Positions 48,738 through 61,287 of a stretch of 64,000 nt of DNA are shown here, in pieces. Source of the DNA: Lingula anatina (lineage: Eukaryota > Brachiopoda > Lingulata > Lingulida > Lingulidae). Each line of letters begins with the position of its first letter. Position 1 is the first letter of the stretch. The notes beneath the pieces are model-generated. The model had not been told where the DNA came from. It did not search any database and was given only the letters and a program-made list of their open reading frames with translations. Location of the stretch: assembly GCF_001039355.2 (NCBI RefSeq), contig NW_019776079.1, forward strand, positions 1,519,894-1,583,893, read 5' to 3'. The position numbers were made by a program, and so were the translations under genes.

Positions 48738-51700
48738 GTAAGTTAAAACTTTTGTCTGTCTGTCATGGGGTTCTATTTTTGATATTGAAATTGACTTTTA
48801 TGGGTTAAGAGGAGGTTGGGAACCGCGTCTGGGACAAGTAAGGAACATTAGTTGCTTCCGCTTACTGTTTTTTAAGTTATGAAACTTCTGTTTCATAACA
48901 TATATTTTGACAGATTTATTTCATTTTAACAAAAGAGTGCTTACCACATGTTTAAGAGTCGAACCATGAAATTGGTTATAGCGACTTGTAAAAGATATTA
49001 TCATATTTGTTCTGTGAAGTCGAGTGACTGTTGAAAGTGAATAATGGTTGTATGGACTGAAGACAATCGGTTCGGATTTTAAAGTCTACAAATCAGGGTC
49101 GGTAGCAAATAATTCTGGGCGAATACAATAATAGAGTCTAACCCTGTGGCTTGTTCTTTATCATTGCATTCTACTTTTTTAATTGTTGTATGAAAACCTA
49201 CGTTATGATGACAACTGACTGATCTCTGGCCGTCAAGTTACGGCGAACACGTTTCACGACTAGAACAGATCAGACAGAAAATAGTATTTGTTGTGGAATC
49301 TAATCTATCACGGAGTAACAACCTCAGCCCTTGCCCCTGAGACTCTAGTTCAGTCTTTGTAAAAATGTTTTCTCATTTACGTCAAACCGTTTTTCCGATA
49401 CTCGCTGACGGTAAGAAGTCGAGCCGGGCCGTGTCTAATCGGGAACTATTCCAACACTACTGTCATGTTAGAAATTCACACTGAACAAAACAGGTGGTCG
49501 CACAGCACCCCAGACTGGGCACGTGCAGATCCTCCACGAAAACTTCTTATCGTCTGCGTAAAAAAAAAGAAAAATCCACTCAAAAAACAGAACACGTGAG
49601 GCGAGCTCATTGCCCTTAGCGGAGGCTGCTGGCATAACAGGCCGTAAAACAATCGTGTTAATCTATAGGCAATTCTTCAAGACGTTTTTTCCATTTAGAC
49701 CGTCGGGAATTTTCACACCCTCTCCGAAAAGATAATGCAAGCCGATCGTTTGACTGAGTCCTCCTTCTCTCACCATGGGTGTTGATTGTTACAAATTTGT
49801 TACCGTGCGTCTCTCGCCGGGGCGCTGCAGTCGAGACGGGAAGGAATTCTACGCTCGGCTAATGATATATCGCCGATCCTTGCTAAACGTGTGTTTTAAA
49901 AACATTTGCTTACCGCTGTTTTATTGGCACACTTAAGTCGGGGGAGGTCTTGGAAAATTGGCCTTTGATTTTTTTTTTAATATGAGGGGGTGATGCTCAC
50001 TTTTGGCTCACCGGGTCAAAAGAGAAGAGCTTTTACTTGGAATAATTGTCACCTAGAACGGCTATCACCATCAAAACAAATTTGTTCAATCCATAAGTTT
50101 GAAAGAAAAGCCGATTTGTGAATTCGAAACACGCTTGAAACGATTCATCGGACGTGATTTCATTCTGCTTCTTTACGCGCTTTGTTTGATCGTCTGCTGA
50201 AAATGTTACAAAACCAAATCTCGGCCTTTTGTGAACCCACACCTGTATTAACGCTAATCTAACTTGTAATGATTTACATTAGGGATCGATTTAACGGTGA
50301 AAACGATAGGGATTTCCGCAGTTTTGTACAAGAATAATTTGCCCTCCATTGACTCATTCAGCGGGAGTTATTCCGCTTATATGAATAAAGCATAGGCTAA
50401 AGTCTTATTGGCAATCAGATTGTTGCATGTACAAAGGGGGCTAGGGTTTGTTTACCTTGTCCATCTGCACGAGTTAGACATGCACGAATGGGCATTGCTT
50501 CAAAAATTGTTTCATGAAAATGATTTCTATTTTTTATATATTTGGCAGGCGGCCGGGTGAAGCTCCGGTGGCGAAGGGACATTTTCTGTGGGGAAATGGA
50601 GAAGAATTCAACAAGAATGCGGTGCAGTTTTTGTTAAAGTGTGGTAAAGATTTAGGCGACGTTTTTACCATTCGTTTACTCAATCAGTGCTTAACCATTG
50701 TAATGGACCCTCATAGCTATGAAGCATTCAGCAAAGAGAAAAATTTTGACTTCAATCCCATTCAAGAACAGGTAAACTGGAATGTCTTCAGTTTCGTTTT
50801 AAAAAAGCCAAAAGCCATGGTCAAAATCGCTGGTAAGACTGTCCGTGGTCCGGCAATGGACAAAGCCATGATGCACTTCGGTGACACCTGGACGAGGCAA
50901 TGGACAACGTGACCACTGAGGCTGGACTTTCGAAGAACAACAACACGTCGGACATGTCCAAAGAATGGTCAGAAGACGGTCTTCGGTCACTGTGCCGGAA
51001 AACCATCTTCAACGCCATCTTCTACACGTTGTTCGGTCGCGAGGACAACGCGGATTTCAACCCCACGATATTCTGCAACGAATTCGAGGTGTATCACAAG
51101 TATTTTAACTACATGTGGCTTGGGATGCCCAGAAGTTGGTTCCCGGCAGCGACAAAGGCTCTTGGTCGTCTGGTTCTCCAGCCCTCATCTGATGAATTAC
51201 TGTGTAGGGACGACGCGTCAGAATATCTCAAAACAATGGTGGCTTTCATGAAATCCAACGATCAGAACGAAATGGATATTAAAGCCCACAACCTAGTGTA
51301 CCTGCACGTGAACTATAACACGTTCAAAGTAGCGTTCTGGGCGCTGTACCACATCTTGCAGCAGCGAGAAGGGTTCCAGGCTCTGAGACAAGAAATAGAC
51401 GAAATCTTGGAGAGAAAACGCCAATCCAACAACCCAGATGAGATCATCCTGCTTGATCAAGCAGATGTGGAGGGCATGAAGACTTTAGGTGAGTAGGGAG
51501 GCATTTTGTCTTAATCGATTTTGTAGTTAGACCCCGAAAAAACGCAGATCTGCTGATCCGAGTTTCCGGACAGATACCAGAAGTACGTTCATCTACACGT
51601 GGCCGAAACCTTGTGTGCCTTCTCCTTGCCTGGTACTGATTTGTCTAACGTTTGCTTTCCTAGAATTATTCCTTTCCACAACGCGTTGAACGATATCCGT

Positions 51701-53601
51701 AGCAGCCAAGAAAAATGCCGATGAAAGGTGCAATCATCAGAGAGATACATATTGAATTCAGAAGAGACATTAGAAAATGCTGAACTCTGCATTTTACGTT
51801 TAGCTTATCCCCTTAGCAGCAGCCCGCTCACTGGTCCACGTTCCAGTAATGATAAACGTTTAAGTGAAATCTAGTTTTCCCTTCTAACAGCCAATCTGAC
51901 AGAGCTTAGTGTTTCGAACCGGTAGCTCTGGCTTCCGTTTATGAAAACCATATCTGAGCAATTTGTTGGTGAAGTGGATATATAAATTTTATTGCAGTGA
52001 TTAATTCTTTTATAAGGGCAAAGGGCTCGACCACTTGCAACGCAACGTTAAGTGGATGCATCCTCAATGAATACCCAAGCCACATAATTGTTTTGTTTAA
52101 GGACGTACTTAATTATATCAGACCGCTGCTTCATTATTGTCTAATATTCAGTTCTTTTTGCATGTGTTTGGAATAAATGATTAATATTATTAAGCAAGGT
52201 GTGTTTTGGTTTCCATTACAGACAGTATCTGTTTGGAAGCGTTCCGAGTGTCAAGCGGAGTCTTCATGGTACGATACGTGACCGAGGACACAAAATTCAC
52301 GACCAGTGAGGGCAAGGAACACATTTTCCGAAAAGGTGACCGAGCGGCCATCTACCCGCCAGCAATCCACAACAATCCAGAAATTTTTGAAGATCCCGAG
52401 GTAAGGACTCGAGTATTCTTGCAAGAATGTTCATTTTCTTTTATTTACAACTATGAAACATACGTTTATCGATGATATCGCTTAAAAGTCAAGACGCATT
52501 TTTGTTGTGTTAATCGCCAAGCGTTTATCTTAACACTTGTGAATAATATACATACAGAAGAATGTTGGATGTTTAAGAAAGTACGTAGAGAGTTGCATTA
52601 AAATTTAATGCAAATAACAATTAGCAAAAATATAAAAGAATATTATTTAGATTGACGTCGTAAGTGGTTTGAAGCGAGTACTGCTTTGAAGTTGGTGGGC
52701 TCGGCGCATTTGATTTGAATACTTTTATGCTCGCGGGTTGATAAATGAGAACTTAATTGATAACCGATTACTGAGCATTAAAAGATAGCTGACAGTGCTC
52801 GTTACGTATGTCACTGGCTTGCGTGGTTGTGGTCTAATTTGATATTCACACAAATTCAAAAACGCGTTACCCATAGAAGTAAATAACAATAGCATGTCTG
52901 AAGACGTCTTCGTTAAAAAGTCTTCTAGTATTGTTGAGACAGACCACAGAGTAAAAAAGAAGCCAACGGGAGACAGATGTGCAAACCTTAACGCAGATGT
53001 TACCGCGGTGCGAAAACTGTTCTCCTGTTTTCATTAGGCCTTGTTTTCTCATTCCCAACGGCTGGTTGTATTGCTTTATCTCCAAAAAACAAAAGTCACT
53101 CTTCTTTTTAGACTTACCCAGACGCAATTATCTATTCTCGTACATATCGCAATCAAAAATAAATAAAAGAAGCATGAATTGTGATTTATAAAAAAATATT
53201 AAGTGGTATTAACTTCTTATTTGTAAATATTGTCTGTAGAGGTGTTATTCTAATGCCGGAATGGTGTTTCAATTGCTTTTTTGATAAAAAAGTTTTTTCT
53301 ATAATTTCAGGAGTATAAACATGACCGCTTCAAGGACAAGAAATTTTACAGAAACGGCCGTGAAATCAAGAATCCCATTTTGTCCTTCGGATCTCTCTGT
53401 CCTGGAAGGAGGATGGCCATGTTGCAATTGAAGTGGTACATGCTAGCGATGGTTAATCGCCTAGATATCGAACTCTTGCCAGGCGAGAAAGCCGAATACG
53501 CTGTAGAATATTATGGACATGAAATCCTTCCCCCTAGAAAAGACGTTAATGTCAGGATGCGTTTGAGGCCCAACTGTCGGCAGGTTCAGCTAACAGTGTG
53601 A
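48649..53601 (+). CDS. Cytochrome P450, CYP7/CYP8 group (frameshifted as assembled)
   Basis: Microsomal heme-thiolate protein related to CYP7A, CYP8B and prostacyclin synthase (CYP8A). Exons: 48649-48737, 50549-51488, 52222-52400, 53311-53601, all with GT-AG borders. Allowing for one missing base near 50886 they give about 499 residues, normal for the family. In order: an N-terminal membrane helix (residues 3-23), the RRPGEAP hinge, DPHSYEAF (as in prostacyclin synthase), an I-helix with YNTFKVAFW, the ExxR motif EAFR (349-352), the HDRF segment, and a cysteine loop SFGSLCPGRR with Cys433. The end ILPPRKDVNVRMRLRP matches the CYP7/8 terminus. Oddities: the frameshift, a cysteine loop three residues short, and no acid-Thr pair in the I-helix. 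It may be a pseudogene, a divergent enzyme, or an assembly error. The substrate cannot be inferred; sterols or oxylipins are family precedents. Confidence 0.85.
50549..51488 (+). CDS. P450 exon 2: A- to J-helix region, with 1-base frameshift
   Basis: Starts after TTTGGCAG with RRPGEAPVAKGHFLWGNGEE and continues to GMKTLG at a GTGAGT donor. The frame is lost after HFGD at about 50885 (giving TWTRQWTT and a stop) and recovers one base off as LDEAMDNV, which is what relatives have at this point. The exon is 940 nt, but the flanking phases (2 in, 1 out) require 941, so exactly one base is missing. No other stop interrupts it. Human CYP7A1 and PTGIS split this region into several exons. Confidence 0.85.
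52222..52400 (+). CDS. P450 exon 3: K-helix ExxR exon
   Basis: Begins DSICLEAFRVSSGVFMVRYV (CYP7A1/PTGIS: LDSxxxESLRL). The Glu and Arg of the universal ExxR motif are present (E349, R352). It continues with FRKGDRAAIYPPAIHNNPEI and ends FEDPE at a GTAAGG donor in phase 0, matching the relatives' pattern LRRGD...DPEIYxDPE. Confidence 0.9.
53311..53601 (+). CDS. P450 exon 4: heme-binding loop and C terminus
   Basis: Begins EYKHDRFKDKKFYRNGREIK. The spacing from FYRNG to the loop equals that in CYP7A1 and PTGIS (eight residues), then SFGS runs straight into LCPGRR, whereas relatives have FGSGxxxC. The thiolate Cys433 is coded at 53398-53400. The C terminus YYGHEILPPRKDVNVRMRLR fits the family, and the stop TGA is at 53599-53601. 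Confidence 0.9.
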   Translation, partial: EYKHDRFKDKKFYRNGREIKNPILSFGSLCPGRRMAMLQLKWYMLAMVNRLDIELLPGEKAEYAVEYYGHEILPPRKDVNVRMRLRPNCRQVQLTV

Positions 53602-55880
53602 GCAAAAAAGACTAGAAGGACATTAACCCACGAAGTGTGAGTTTCCAAAAACACTTGAACAGTTCGTGTGGATACATCAGTCCCATACAAGGGATTGTCG
53701 CCAGCATATCTTGCTCGAATATCACCCAAATTCTCATTTAACATCGAAGTATTTAAAAAATAATTTATTACTGTACAGTGTACATAGTTACTCTATTTTT
53801 CTACCAGATTCTTCTTTTTTAATATATGACATCTTCAGCATCATCTTGTTATCGCTCATCACAAGAGATTTTGTTCAAGAAAAAAAGATGGAAACCGAAA
53901 ATGCCAGCGGCGCGCCAGGCGCTTTAGGTGGAGAGGCGTGACCCTTCTGTGACCTTTGAGCAGACGACGATGTTCATTTTCCGAAGGAGCGTGTGCTTTT
54001 GTGAAAGAAACTATCCCGATGACCATCGACTAATAACTGGAGTCCCATTGTATTTCTGAAAGAAATCTCTGTTGGTGGCGCCTTTTTTTAATGCCAAAGA
54101 CATTATTATCCGCGAGTCGCGCACAGCTTAGCGCGCCCTTCATTTTTCTCATCGTCTGTCGCATTCACCGAAAAATGTCTTTTTCATTCATCGTATCATC
54201 CTCATGAATATCTATGAATTTTTCATTATATATACACAAGCACCCCGCGATATCACAAGACATAGACAGAAGTGTGATACTGTCGGCTGCTATCAAAAGC
54301 TTTGACTTCTATAGACCAGGATTTAAAGGCACTTTGTGCTTAACTCGTCTCATGAAAAGTAACAATTTGTAGTTGCTTTGTCGGAACTCTTCTTAGTGGG
54401 AGGTCGAAAAGTAATTGGCAGGTGCTACTCAAGGCGGACTAGGTAGCTTTTCTTATTAATACATCCATCTTAAGGTGAAAAGGTTAATGCTTCTGTTGAA
54501 AGGTTTATAACTATTTTGTATCGTTTGCATTTTTGTTTAGTTGGATTCGGCGATTCTACTCATTGCATTGGCACTTATGTTTACTTTATTATGGCAAATC
54601 ATTTTTGATGCCCAATTTTGTGAAATATAAGCTCTTAAGATTTTTCGTATTTTCCATATCACAGTTTGTTTCACTTATTTTATGTTTTCAACCTAAAAAG
54701 CAGTAGATTTATTATAAAAGACGAAGTCAAATTTACCGTAGTGTAGTAACGGTATGCATTCCTGGTGAGAAAGAATTGGAAAACAGACAGATAACCGTTT
54801 TGCACAACATTTAATTGGATGCAACTGGTCTTTCAGAAAGCATTAGTCAAGCCAACTTTAGAAATTATTTTCACAAGTTGTGAGAAATGTGTCAACAGCC
54901 TGGCTGAAACTGGTATGGGCCATGCGCCGAGAAAATGAGATTATTGTGGTATGCAATTAGTGTCACTGAACAGAAATAATTACGAAACAAATCACAATAG
55001 TTAAGCTATATTGCGTCATCTTGAATTGACTTGCTTCTGGAAATAATATACTGAAAACGTATTATCGCCTCACGTAATTTCGTCATAATAATGATGATGA
55101 TACAGTGCTATTGTAGTAGTTAAGTATAAAGAGTGGCAAGGTAAATCAGCTGCTTATGAAGTCTTCCAATACATATTTAGTGAATACCATCAACTATGTC
55201 TCAGTGTAGCCAAGTGTACAGGTAGAACATCTCAATGTCCGTCATCTACGTATACTAAGATCTGACACGGTAATTCCAAACCTTTGCCAAGACAACTTTG
55301 TGCAACATTGTATGGGCTATAGTTGTATATTTTAATGCTTTGTTGACACTGGGTTGGTATTTAATAGTTGCCCAAAGCATAGACGTGTGTCTTTGCTTGT
55401 ACTATAACCTAATTGAAATCACAGCTTCAGTGTCCAGTTTTATCGTGAATACACGCTCAGTAATTCTCGATAGTGCAGTCGCAGTTATTGTGCAGTTGTG
55501 GTATATATACAATTCATTTTGCCATTTATTTTTATATTTCTCAGTGGAATACAGTGACGCCAATAGTTTTCGGTATGTTAACCGCATTTTAGCGCAGTTT
55601 CCCCAAAGTAGAATAATACTATCATACCGCGGTTTCATGGTATCGATTTTTTATGATAGATACTATATCATTCTTATCATTGATCATAAGCCATCTCATC
55701 GATTCATTGTGTTAGATTTTCTAATGTTATGCAACGTGTACTTACAGTGAAGTTATTATTTCATTTACACACTCGTGCAAGTTTTACACATCAGTTTATA
55801 CAGCACTCGTGTCATTTATTTACATAAATTATTGTTAATTAAATTATTCACTTTGAAATAAAGATTTGTTACACATTCAA
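53602..55880 (+). other. Probable 3' UTR of the P450
   Basis: About 2.3 kb from the stop to just past the first canonical AATAAA at 55857, followed by a T-rich stretch (about 55886-55907). One Pumilio-type TGTACATA lies at 53779. The 150-codon frame at 55298-55750 is Ile/Leu/Tyr-rich from AT-rich sequence and is not convincing as a protein. Confidence 0.5.
55857..55862 (+). terminator. Poly(A) signal AATAAA
   Basis: First canonical AATAAA downstream of the P450 stop, with a T-rich downstream element (GTTTTTTTCCTTTTTTT). Confidence 0.6.
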
Positions 55881-56346
55881 CGGTATTGTTTTTTTCCTTT
55901 TTTTATTGAAGAATAGAATATCGGTGTATGTTGGCCCACTGTTGGCGTATATTCAAAAGAAACCCAAAAGCTACTGCAAAAAAAGTGAACAAGATATTAA
56001 TAGCCGTTGATTCCAAAAATATGTTTAGTCTTACTGAGTTGTAATTGCTACCGACAAACTTATAACTACACGTGAGAGCATTTACACATGCCTAACCTCC
56101 AATGTCTTCAACTTCCAAGCATCACATATCAGGCAAATCAAATGGAAAAGTTACACAAAATGATATGTAATACCTTGCAACAGGCTTAACGGTTTGTCAC
56201 TCACATATTTCTTAGGACCGGTAAAATCATTTATATCATTTCCCTTCTATTTCTTTTGAATTTTTGTCGTGTTAGAGGACTGCATAACGTGAACTTGCTC
56301 TCGTTGCTATGCAGTAAATTTATTCAGCACATGGGAATCTGTCTGG

Positions 56347-56363
56347 CCCCCCCCCCCCCCCCC
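56347..56363. repeat. Poly-C run
   Basis: Seventeen consecutive C bases. Confidence 0.95.
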
Positions 56364-56647
56364 ATCCTCCACCTTCCCTCTACTAGGTCACGGAGAGAAT
56401 TTTGTACACTATGTATTTCTCTGGGTATACACCAGACATGCTGATTTCTGTTCTCTGATGTTTTTTGCACAGTAACTTCATCAGCATCCTGCCATCACCC
56501 ACCACCCAAACATCATATTTCTGACAATATTGGTATATATAGTGGCTGATATGACAGCCCAAATGACAAAAATAAAAAAGAAATGGTAAATTGATAAATG
56601 AGATAAACAAAAGCCCTCTGAATGGTTAAGAAGGTAAAATATCCTGC

Positions 56648-56670
56648 CACACACACACACACACACACAC
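56648..56670. repeat. (CA)n microsatellite
   Basis: About 11 CA units. Confidence 0.95.
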
Positions 56671-58091
56671 AATAGAAAATTGTTATTGGATGTATCATTA
56701 TTCATTCTACGTTGTATCTAATTTCCTGAAAACAGACATTCTCGGGCGACGGCATACCTACCCGATACATTCTAATAAAATAAAGGCGAATAATTTGGAT
56801 GAAATTTTAAAAAAAATTCCAGAAACACAACTGATGTTGTCGTTTCCTCGGTTTTCTAAATATGTATTGAGAAACAAGGCACTGCTTTACTTAACATTTA
56901 TTTCATTGCATTCATTTGAAAAATATAGCGTAAGCGCCTTTCTGTCGTCTTATAAACGACATACATCAAAACATTTCTTTCCACGTGGCTTTAAAACAGC
57001 ACAAGTTGATGAAGACAAACGCTGCAGCAGGCGCCGATGTTTCTAAATTCTCAACATTAACACACGCCTGATAACCATAGATTTCGCATTCACTGATACT
57101 GAAATTTGATAAACCAAGCGATTATCGAACTTATTTCCGTACCGTAAACCTATTCGGATTTCCCTTCCTTACGAAAAATCCGAATTATAGAAATGCGCAT
57201 TTTGGCAACTGTAGTGTGAATGGGGTAAAGGTAAGAGAACCATCACTTCAAAGTAGAAATAGCAGGAAAAAAAAACAAACTTGCTACCCCCCCCCCATAA
57301 ATCCTAGCAACTCTATGCGCTCCTCTCGTTTCTAATCCCGTTCCTGTTGTACACGTGTTGTACATCTCCATAGTCCCATTCAGAAACTACAAATTCACTC
57401 TCAATGAAGAATAATCCTCCCCATAAGTTAACTGCAGCGGCCTGCGAAATGAATAAAGCTCAACGTGCATATGGACACATGTTTCATAAAGACATGGCAA
57501 TAAATTCATCTATACGGCCTATCACAACCCCCCCCCCCCCACCCCCTTCTTCAGCCTCCCTCAAGTCATCAGAACTGATCACCCGATACACCCTCCCACG
57601 CGTCTGACCTCAGAGTGAGACAATAAAATAATCAGCGATCTCGTAGTAGAGGTTTTGGTCTCTTTATAGTAACTGGGGAAGTTGATTAATGTAGCACAGT
57701 AAAGTGAGGGGGTTGTACGTATCTCGTGAAGACGTGTCATCATTTATACTTTATGATATTGAATCATGAATTGAGCAGAAAATCGGCACAGTTCTGGGAC
57801 TTGTGTCAAACGTATCTTTTAAAGCTCACGGAAAATAACACTTAGGCGAAAATAAGTGTTTTGATGTTCTGAACCATCCTTCATTAACATCAAGAGACCC
57901 AGTTACTCGCAACACATGTGCATGTGCATGTGCACTTACGCCAGCAGCAAAAACTCACACCCATGCACTCTATCAGACGGAGAAAAGCATAGGAACACAG
58001 ACGCATGCATCCCAATTAATGTGAACACAAACTTTATGATATACACGTAAAAAACTGCAACTTACTTATGCATGCACATGATTCACTTCCC

Positions 58092-58372
58092 CCCTCTCTC
58101 TCACACACACACACACACATACACAGGTACGCACACACACAAACGCACGCACACACATTCTATTCTAACCACCAAGAAGCAACGGTGTCCTTGTGAAGGT
58201 AAGTGCGCAAGCATACACACAAACGCACGCACACACACACTTGTGCTTCAGGCCACTAAGAAGCAACGGTATCCTCGTGAAGGTAAGTGCGCACGCACAC
58301 ACACAAACGCACGCACACACACTCGAACATTAGACCACCAAGAAGTAACGGTATCCTCGGCACCAGCGTGAA
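58092..58372. repeat. Three-copy minisatellite, unit about 83 bases
   Basis: AAGAAGCAACGG (AAGAAGTAACGG in the third copy) recurs at 58174, 58258 and 58340. Each is followed by TATCCTCGTGAAGGTAAGTG or a close variant and by a CA/CG-rich ACACACAAACGCACGCACAC block. Each unit ends in a sequence that looks like a consensus splice donor (AAG|GTAAGT; GTAACT in the last). The frame through all units is open, giving a Lys/Cys/His/Thr-rich repeat peptide, but there is no supporting gene structure. Confidence 0.85.
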
Positions 58373-61287
58373 GGTAACTGGCCGAAATCAGCTCCAGGCA
58401 GGCAGAGATGACTCAGCTCGAAGGAACGAATAAAAGACCAGTCCGTAAAAAAAGAGAAGAGAGTGAGAAAACCCAGTATATCCACAAACAAGCCCGCTCT
58501 TGACTCATACATGATCGAGAACGTGTGGGGCGCATTGGAAACGTTAGCTGCACAGCTCCTCCTTGTGTCACTGATTAGCCTGCTTGCGGAGCTAATTTAA
58601 TGCAATACGTGGCAAGGCTTCTCTGCATATAGCGGATTCTCCGCCTCCAATTTCTCGTGTCTTAGTATGATATCGAAAACTGATTGCCTAGATGTGTCCC
58701 TTGACGCACATATTGATTTATCAATCGTGAAATTTTAGTAGCCTTAAGAGATTCTTCGAGTTGTAGACCGATATGGTATATTTTTTCAATCGCAAAATAA
58801 GATGCATGCGTTAAAGCGTAGTATCCATATTGATTAATTTTGGAAAAGCATTCTTGTTTTTGCACTAGATCCTAATAAAGTTGTAACAGGTGAATCTCTA
58901 AAGATCTGATACGTTAATTAGTTTTCTTTGCATTGGAACCAATGCCAAAGAAACAGTTTTCTGCCACTGAACACCTCGGGGATGCCCAACATGATGCGTG
59001 TGCTTCCACATGTTTGCTGACAGCAGGGTCTGTGAATTATTAATTTCCTCATATTGAGGTTCATCTGCCGTTCGCATTTGGCGCTCATTACCAATGCCAC
59101 CTACTAAAACTCCACCAGCTCATCAAATCGGTGGGAGGCAGACGTTAACATCTTTCTAACACATATGCAATACTATTTATCTTTAATAAGACAATACTCA
59201 ATTAAAATGCGTTGCACCGGTCGCACGTGGTACCGTAACTACTTCAAACGCGTCGAATCGTTCTCTAAAGACAATAGATTAGGGAAAGGGCCAATACCGG
59301 ACAAAACACTCCGGCGAAACATATGAAAAAACACCGGATACAATAACGTTACGGTCGCGCTAGTTTGTAAAGAAAACAGGTTCTTGCGGGTGGGGATGCG
59401 AACTGTGGTTGATTTAGCTGAAAATCGGTTTCTTTAAGAAACACACAAGATAAACTCTCTGGAGACCTATTAAGATGTGATTACAACGGGTAATTTAACT
59501 ATGGTTAGCAACAGGTGAAGCTCCCCCGACGACCGTAATTACGTGCAATTACGGAAATCTTCGGAAATTGTCTCGCCGGTATGAATGAAGTGTGATTTTT
59601 GTACGTATATATTTCCAGTTGTACCACACCACCACAAGAAAAGAAAAGTAAATTGGAATGATACCAAATAGTGACACACCTATTGTTCTTTTATTAGACT
59701 GGATAAAAGATAGTTATATAATTTACACCCTGTCCACAGACGTGATGGCCTGTGTCATTAAGCAGCTGGCTGTACGTCTACGAACAGCATACGTCTGCGC
59801 GTGCGGCCTTGGTATTTCATGAACAATTAATTGGGAACAATTTAAAGCATTTGCAATTTTCACACAGGAAAGAGAAATGTGGGAGTCCTAAATTTTGGGG
59901 CGACGGAATAGTTTCTATTTGTCATGTAACTGAGACTTAAAAGCTATTCCTCCTTAAATCCGTTATATTCAGAGAAGTATGCACGCTTGTTATAGTCATA
60001 CATTCATATATAGTTTCTGATTGTAAGTTAAATGTCCAATTCAAAGTAAAGGTTTATCCCCTTTTCCGAGTCAAGTCTAGGAAATTCATGGGAGTACAAT
60101 ATCATACTTCTATATCGGAGAAAACTTTCTCTCTCTATTTCTTGCACGTGCATGTAAGAGCATATTTGCATGCCATTATTTGTATTTTTGTAACAATCTA
60201 GATTTCACTTTTCAGATAAATACTGCGTGCTATCCTTATCTGGCATTAGGGCACCTTGACAATGTCGGAACCAATTTTGTTCAAGGTTTGTAGAAAAAGA
60301 TATCAAAGCCGCTAAGATTGGTTGAAACTTGGAATCTTTTCAGCCTTCATGTGTTTCAGTTTTGCGTGAGTCTGTAGCACTGGTGGTGAGCTCTTTCCCC
60401 GCCCCTCACAGCGTAAATAAGACATCAGATGCGCCAGATGGCTCTAATCCACGCCTGGGTTGATTTCAAACTTTCAAACTAGAGAAAGGTGCGATGCAGA
60501 TGTACAGCACACCAGCTGTGATCGATTAATAACCTCAAAACAACCGATGTTTGTTGCGTACATTAGCACTAATTTTGCGTCATTCGTGGAATGCACATTG
60601 TTTTTAAGACGAGGGATGCTCAGAGGTGAAATGTGGCCATAAAGCTATAGAGCTGAACCTGAACCACGTGGTCGCTTATCAACACCTTTACTGTATGTAA
60701 TATTGAGATACATGTAGCCCACATTTTTACAGCAAGCCTTTACTTTGTCAGACCTCCACTTGCACTTTTTATGACATATTGATGAATTTAAGTTCGTCTC
60801 TTTTAGTCTTGTTGTGGATGATGTGAAAGGATAAACTTTCAGGTTACATTTCTTCTCATTTTTAAAACTGAACTTCTTATCTTTATTATTCCAGAATATT
60901 AATTGCAAATCAGTGTATTAATTTCCACAGCGAGGGGTAAATTCTACGTAAAATTCATAATAGCATCCCGCATCTCTGCATACCAGGGGTCGTTGATTAC
61001 TGTCAATGCGATAATGATTGCATGACATGTTGGTAAACCGCAAGCACCTACGCATTTTATTGTAATAGGCTAACATCAGTGTCACAGCATACATATTCGA
61101 TTTTGTTTCGCACGTAATTTACTTAAGCAACACATGCTTATCCACTCAACTCAGTCACGCACAAAAATCTTCTTTTTGTGTGGGGGTTCAACTGCAGAAA
61201 GCAAAATAACGATGAGATTTTACATAAAATAAAAACACGAAAATAAAACGTTCCCTGAAGAAGTACACGTGGAAATTTCCCTCGAAA

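Larger units (their letters stand above)
55881..61287. other. Intergenic region
   Basis: No supported gene. It contains a poly-C run (56347-56363), a (CA)n tract (56648-56670), C-rich runs near 57290 and 57530, and the minisatellite at 58092-58372. The open frames here are short, and those at 58072-58371 are produced by the repeat. Confidence 0.65.

Noticed and set aside
51905-51930. tRNA B-box-like GGTTCGAAAC on the minus strand
   Set aside because: No T-stem pairing, A box or cloverleaf could be found around it.
55298-55750. 150-codon hydrophobic open frame
   Set aside because: Lies in the presumed P450 3' UTR; the Ile/Leu/Tyr richness follows from AT-rich DNA and there is no independent gene structure.
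58072-58371. Repeat peptide with KKQRCPCEGKCA-type units
   Set aside because: Frame stays open because the minisatellite lacks stops; there is no promoter or exon evidence.
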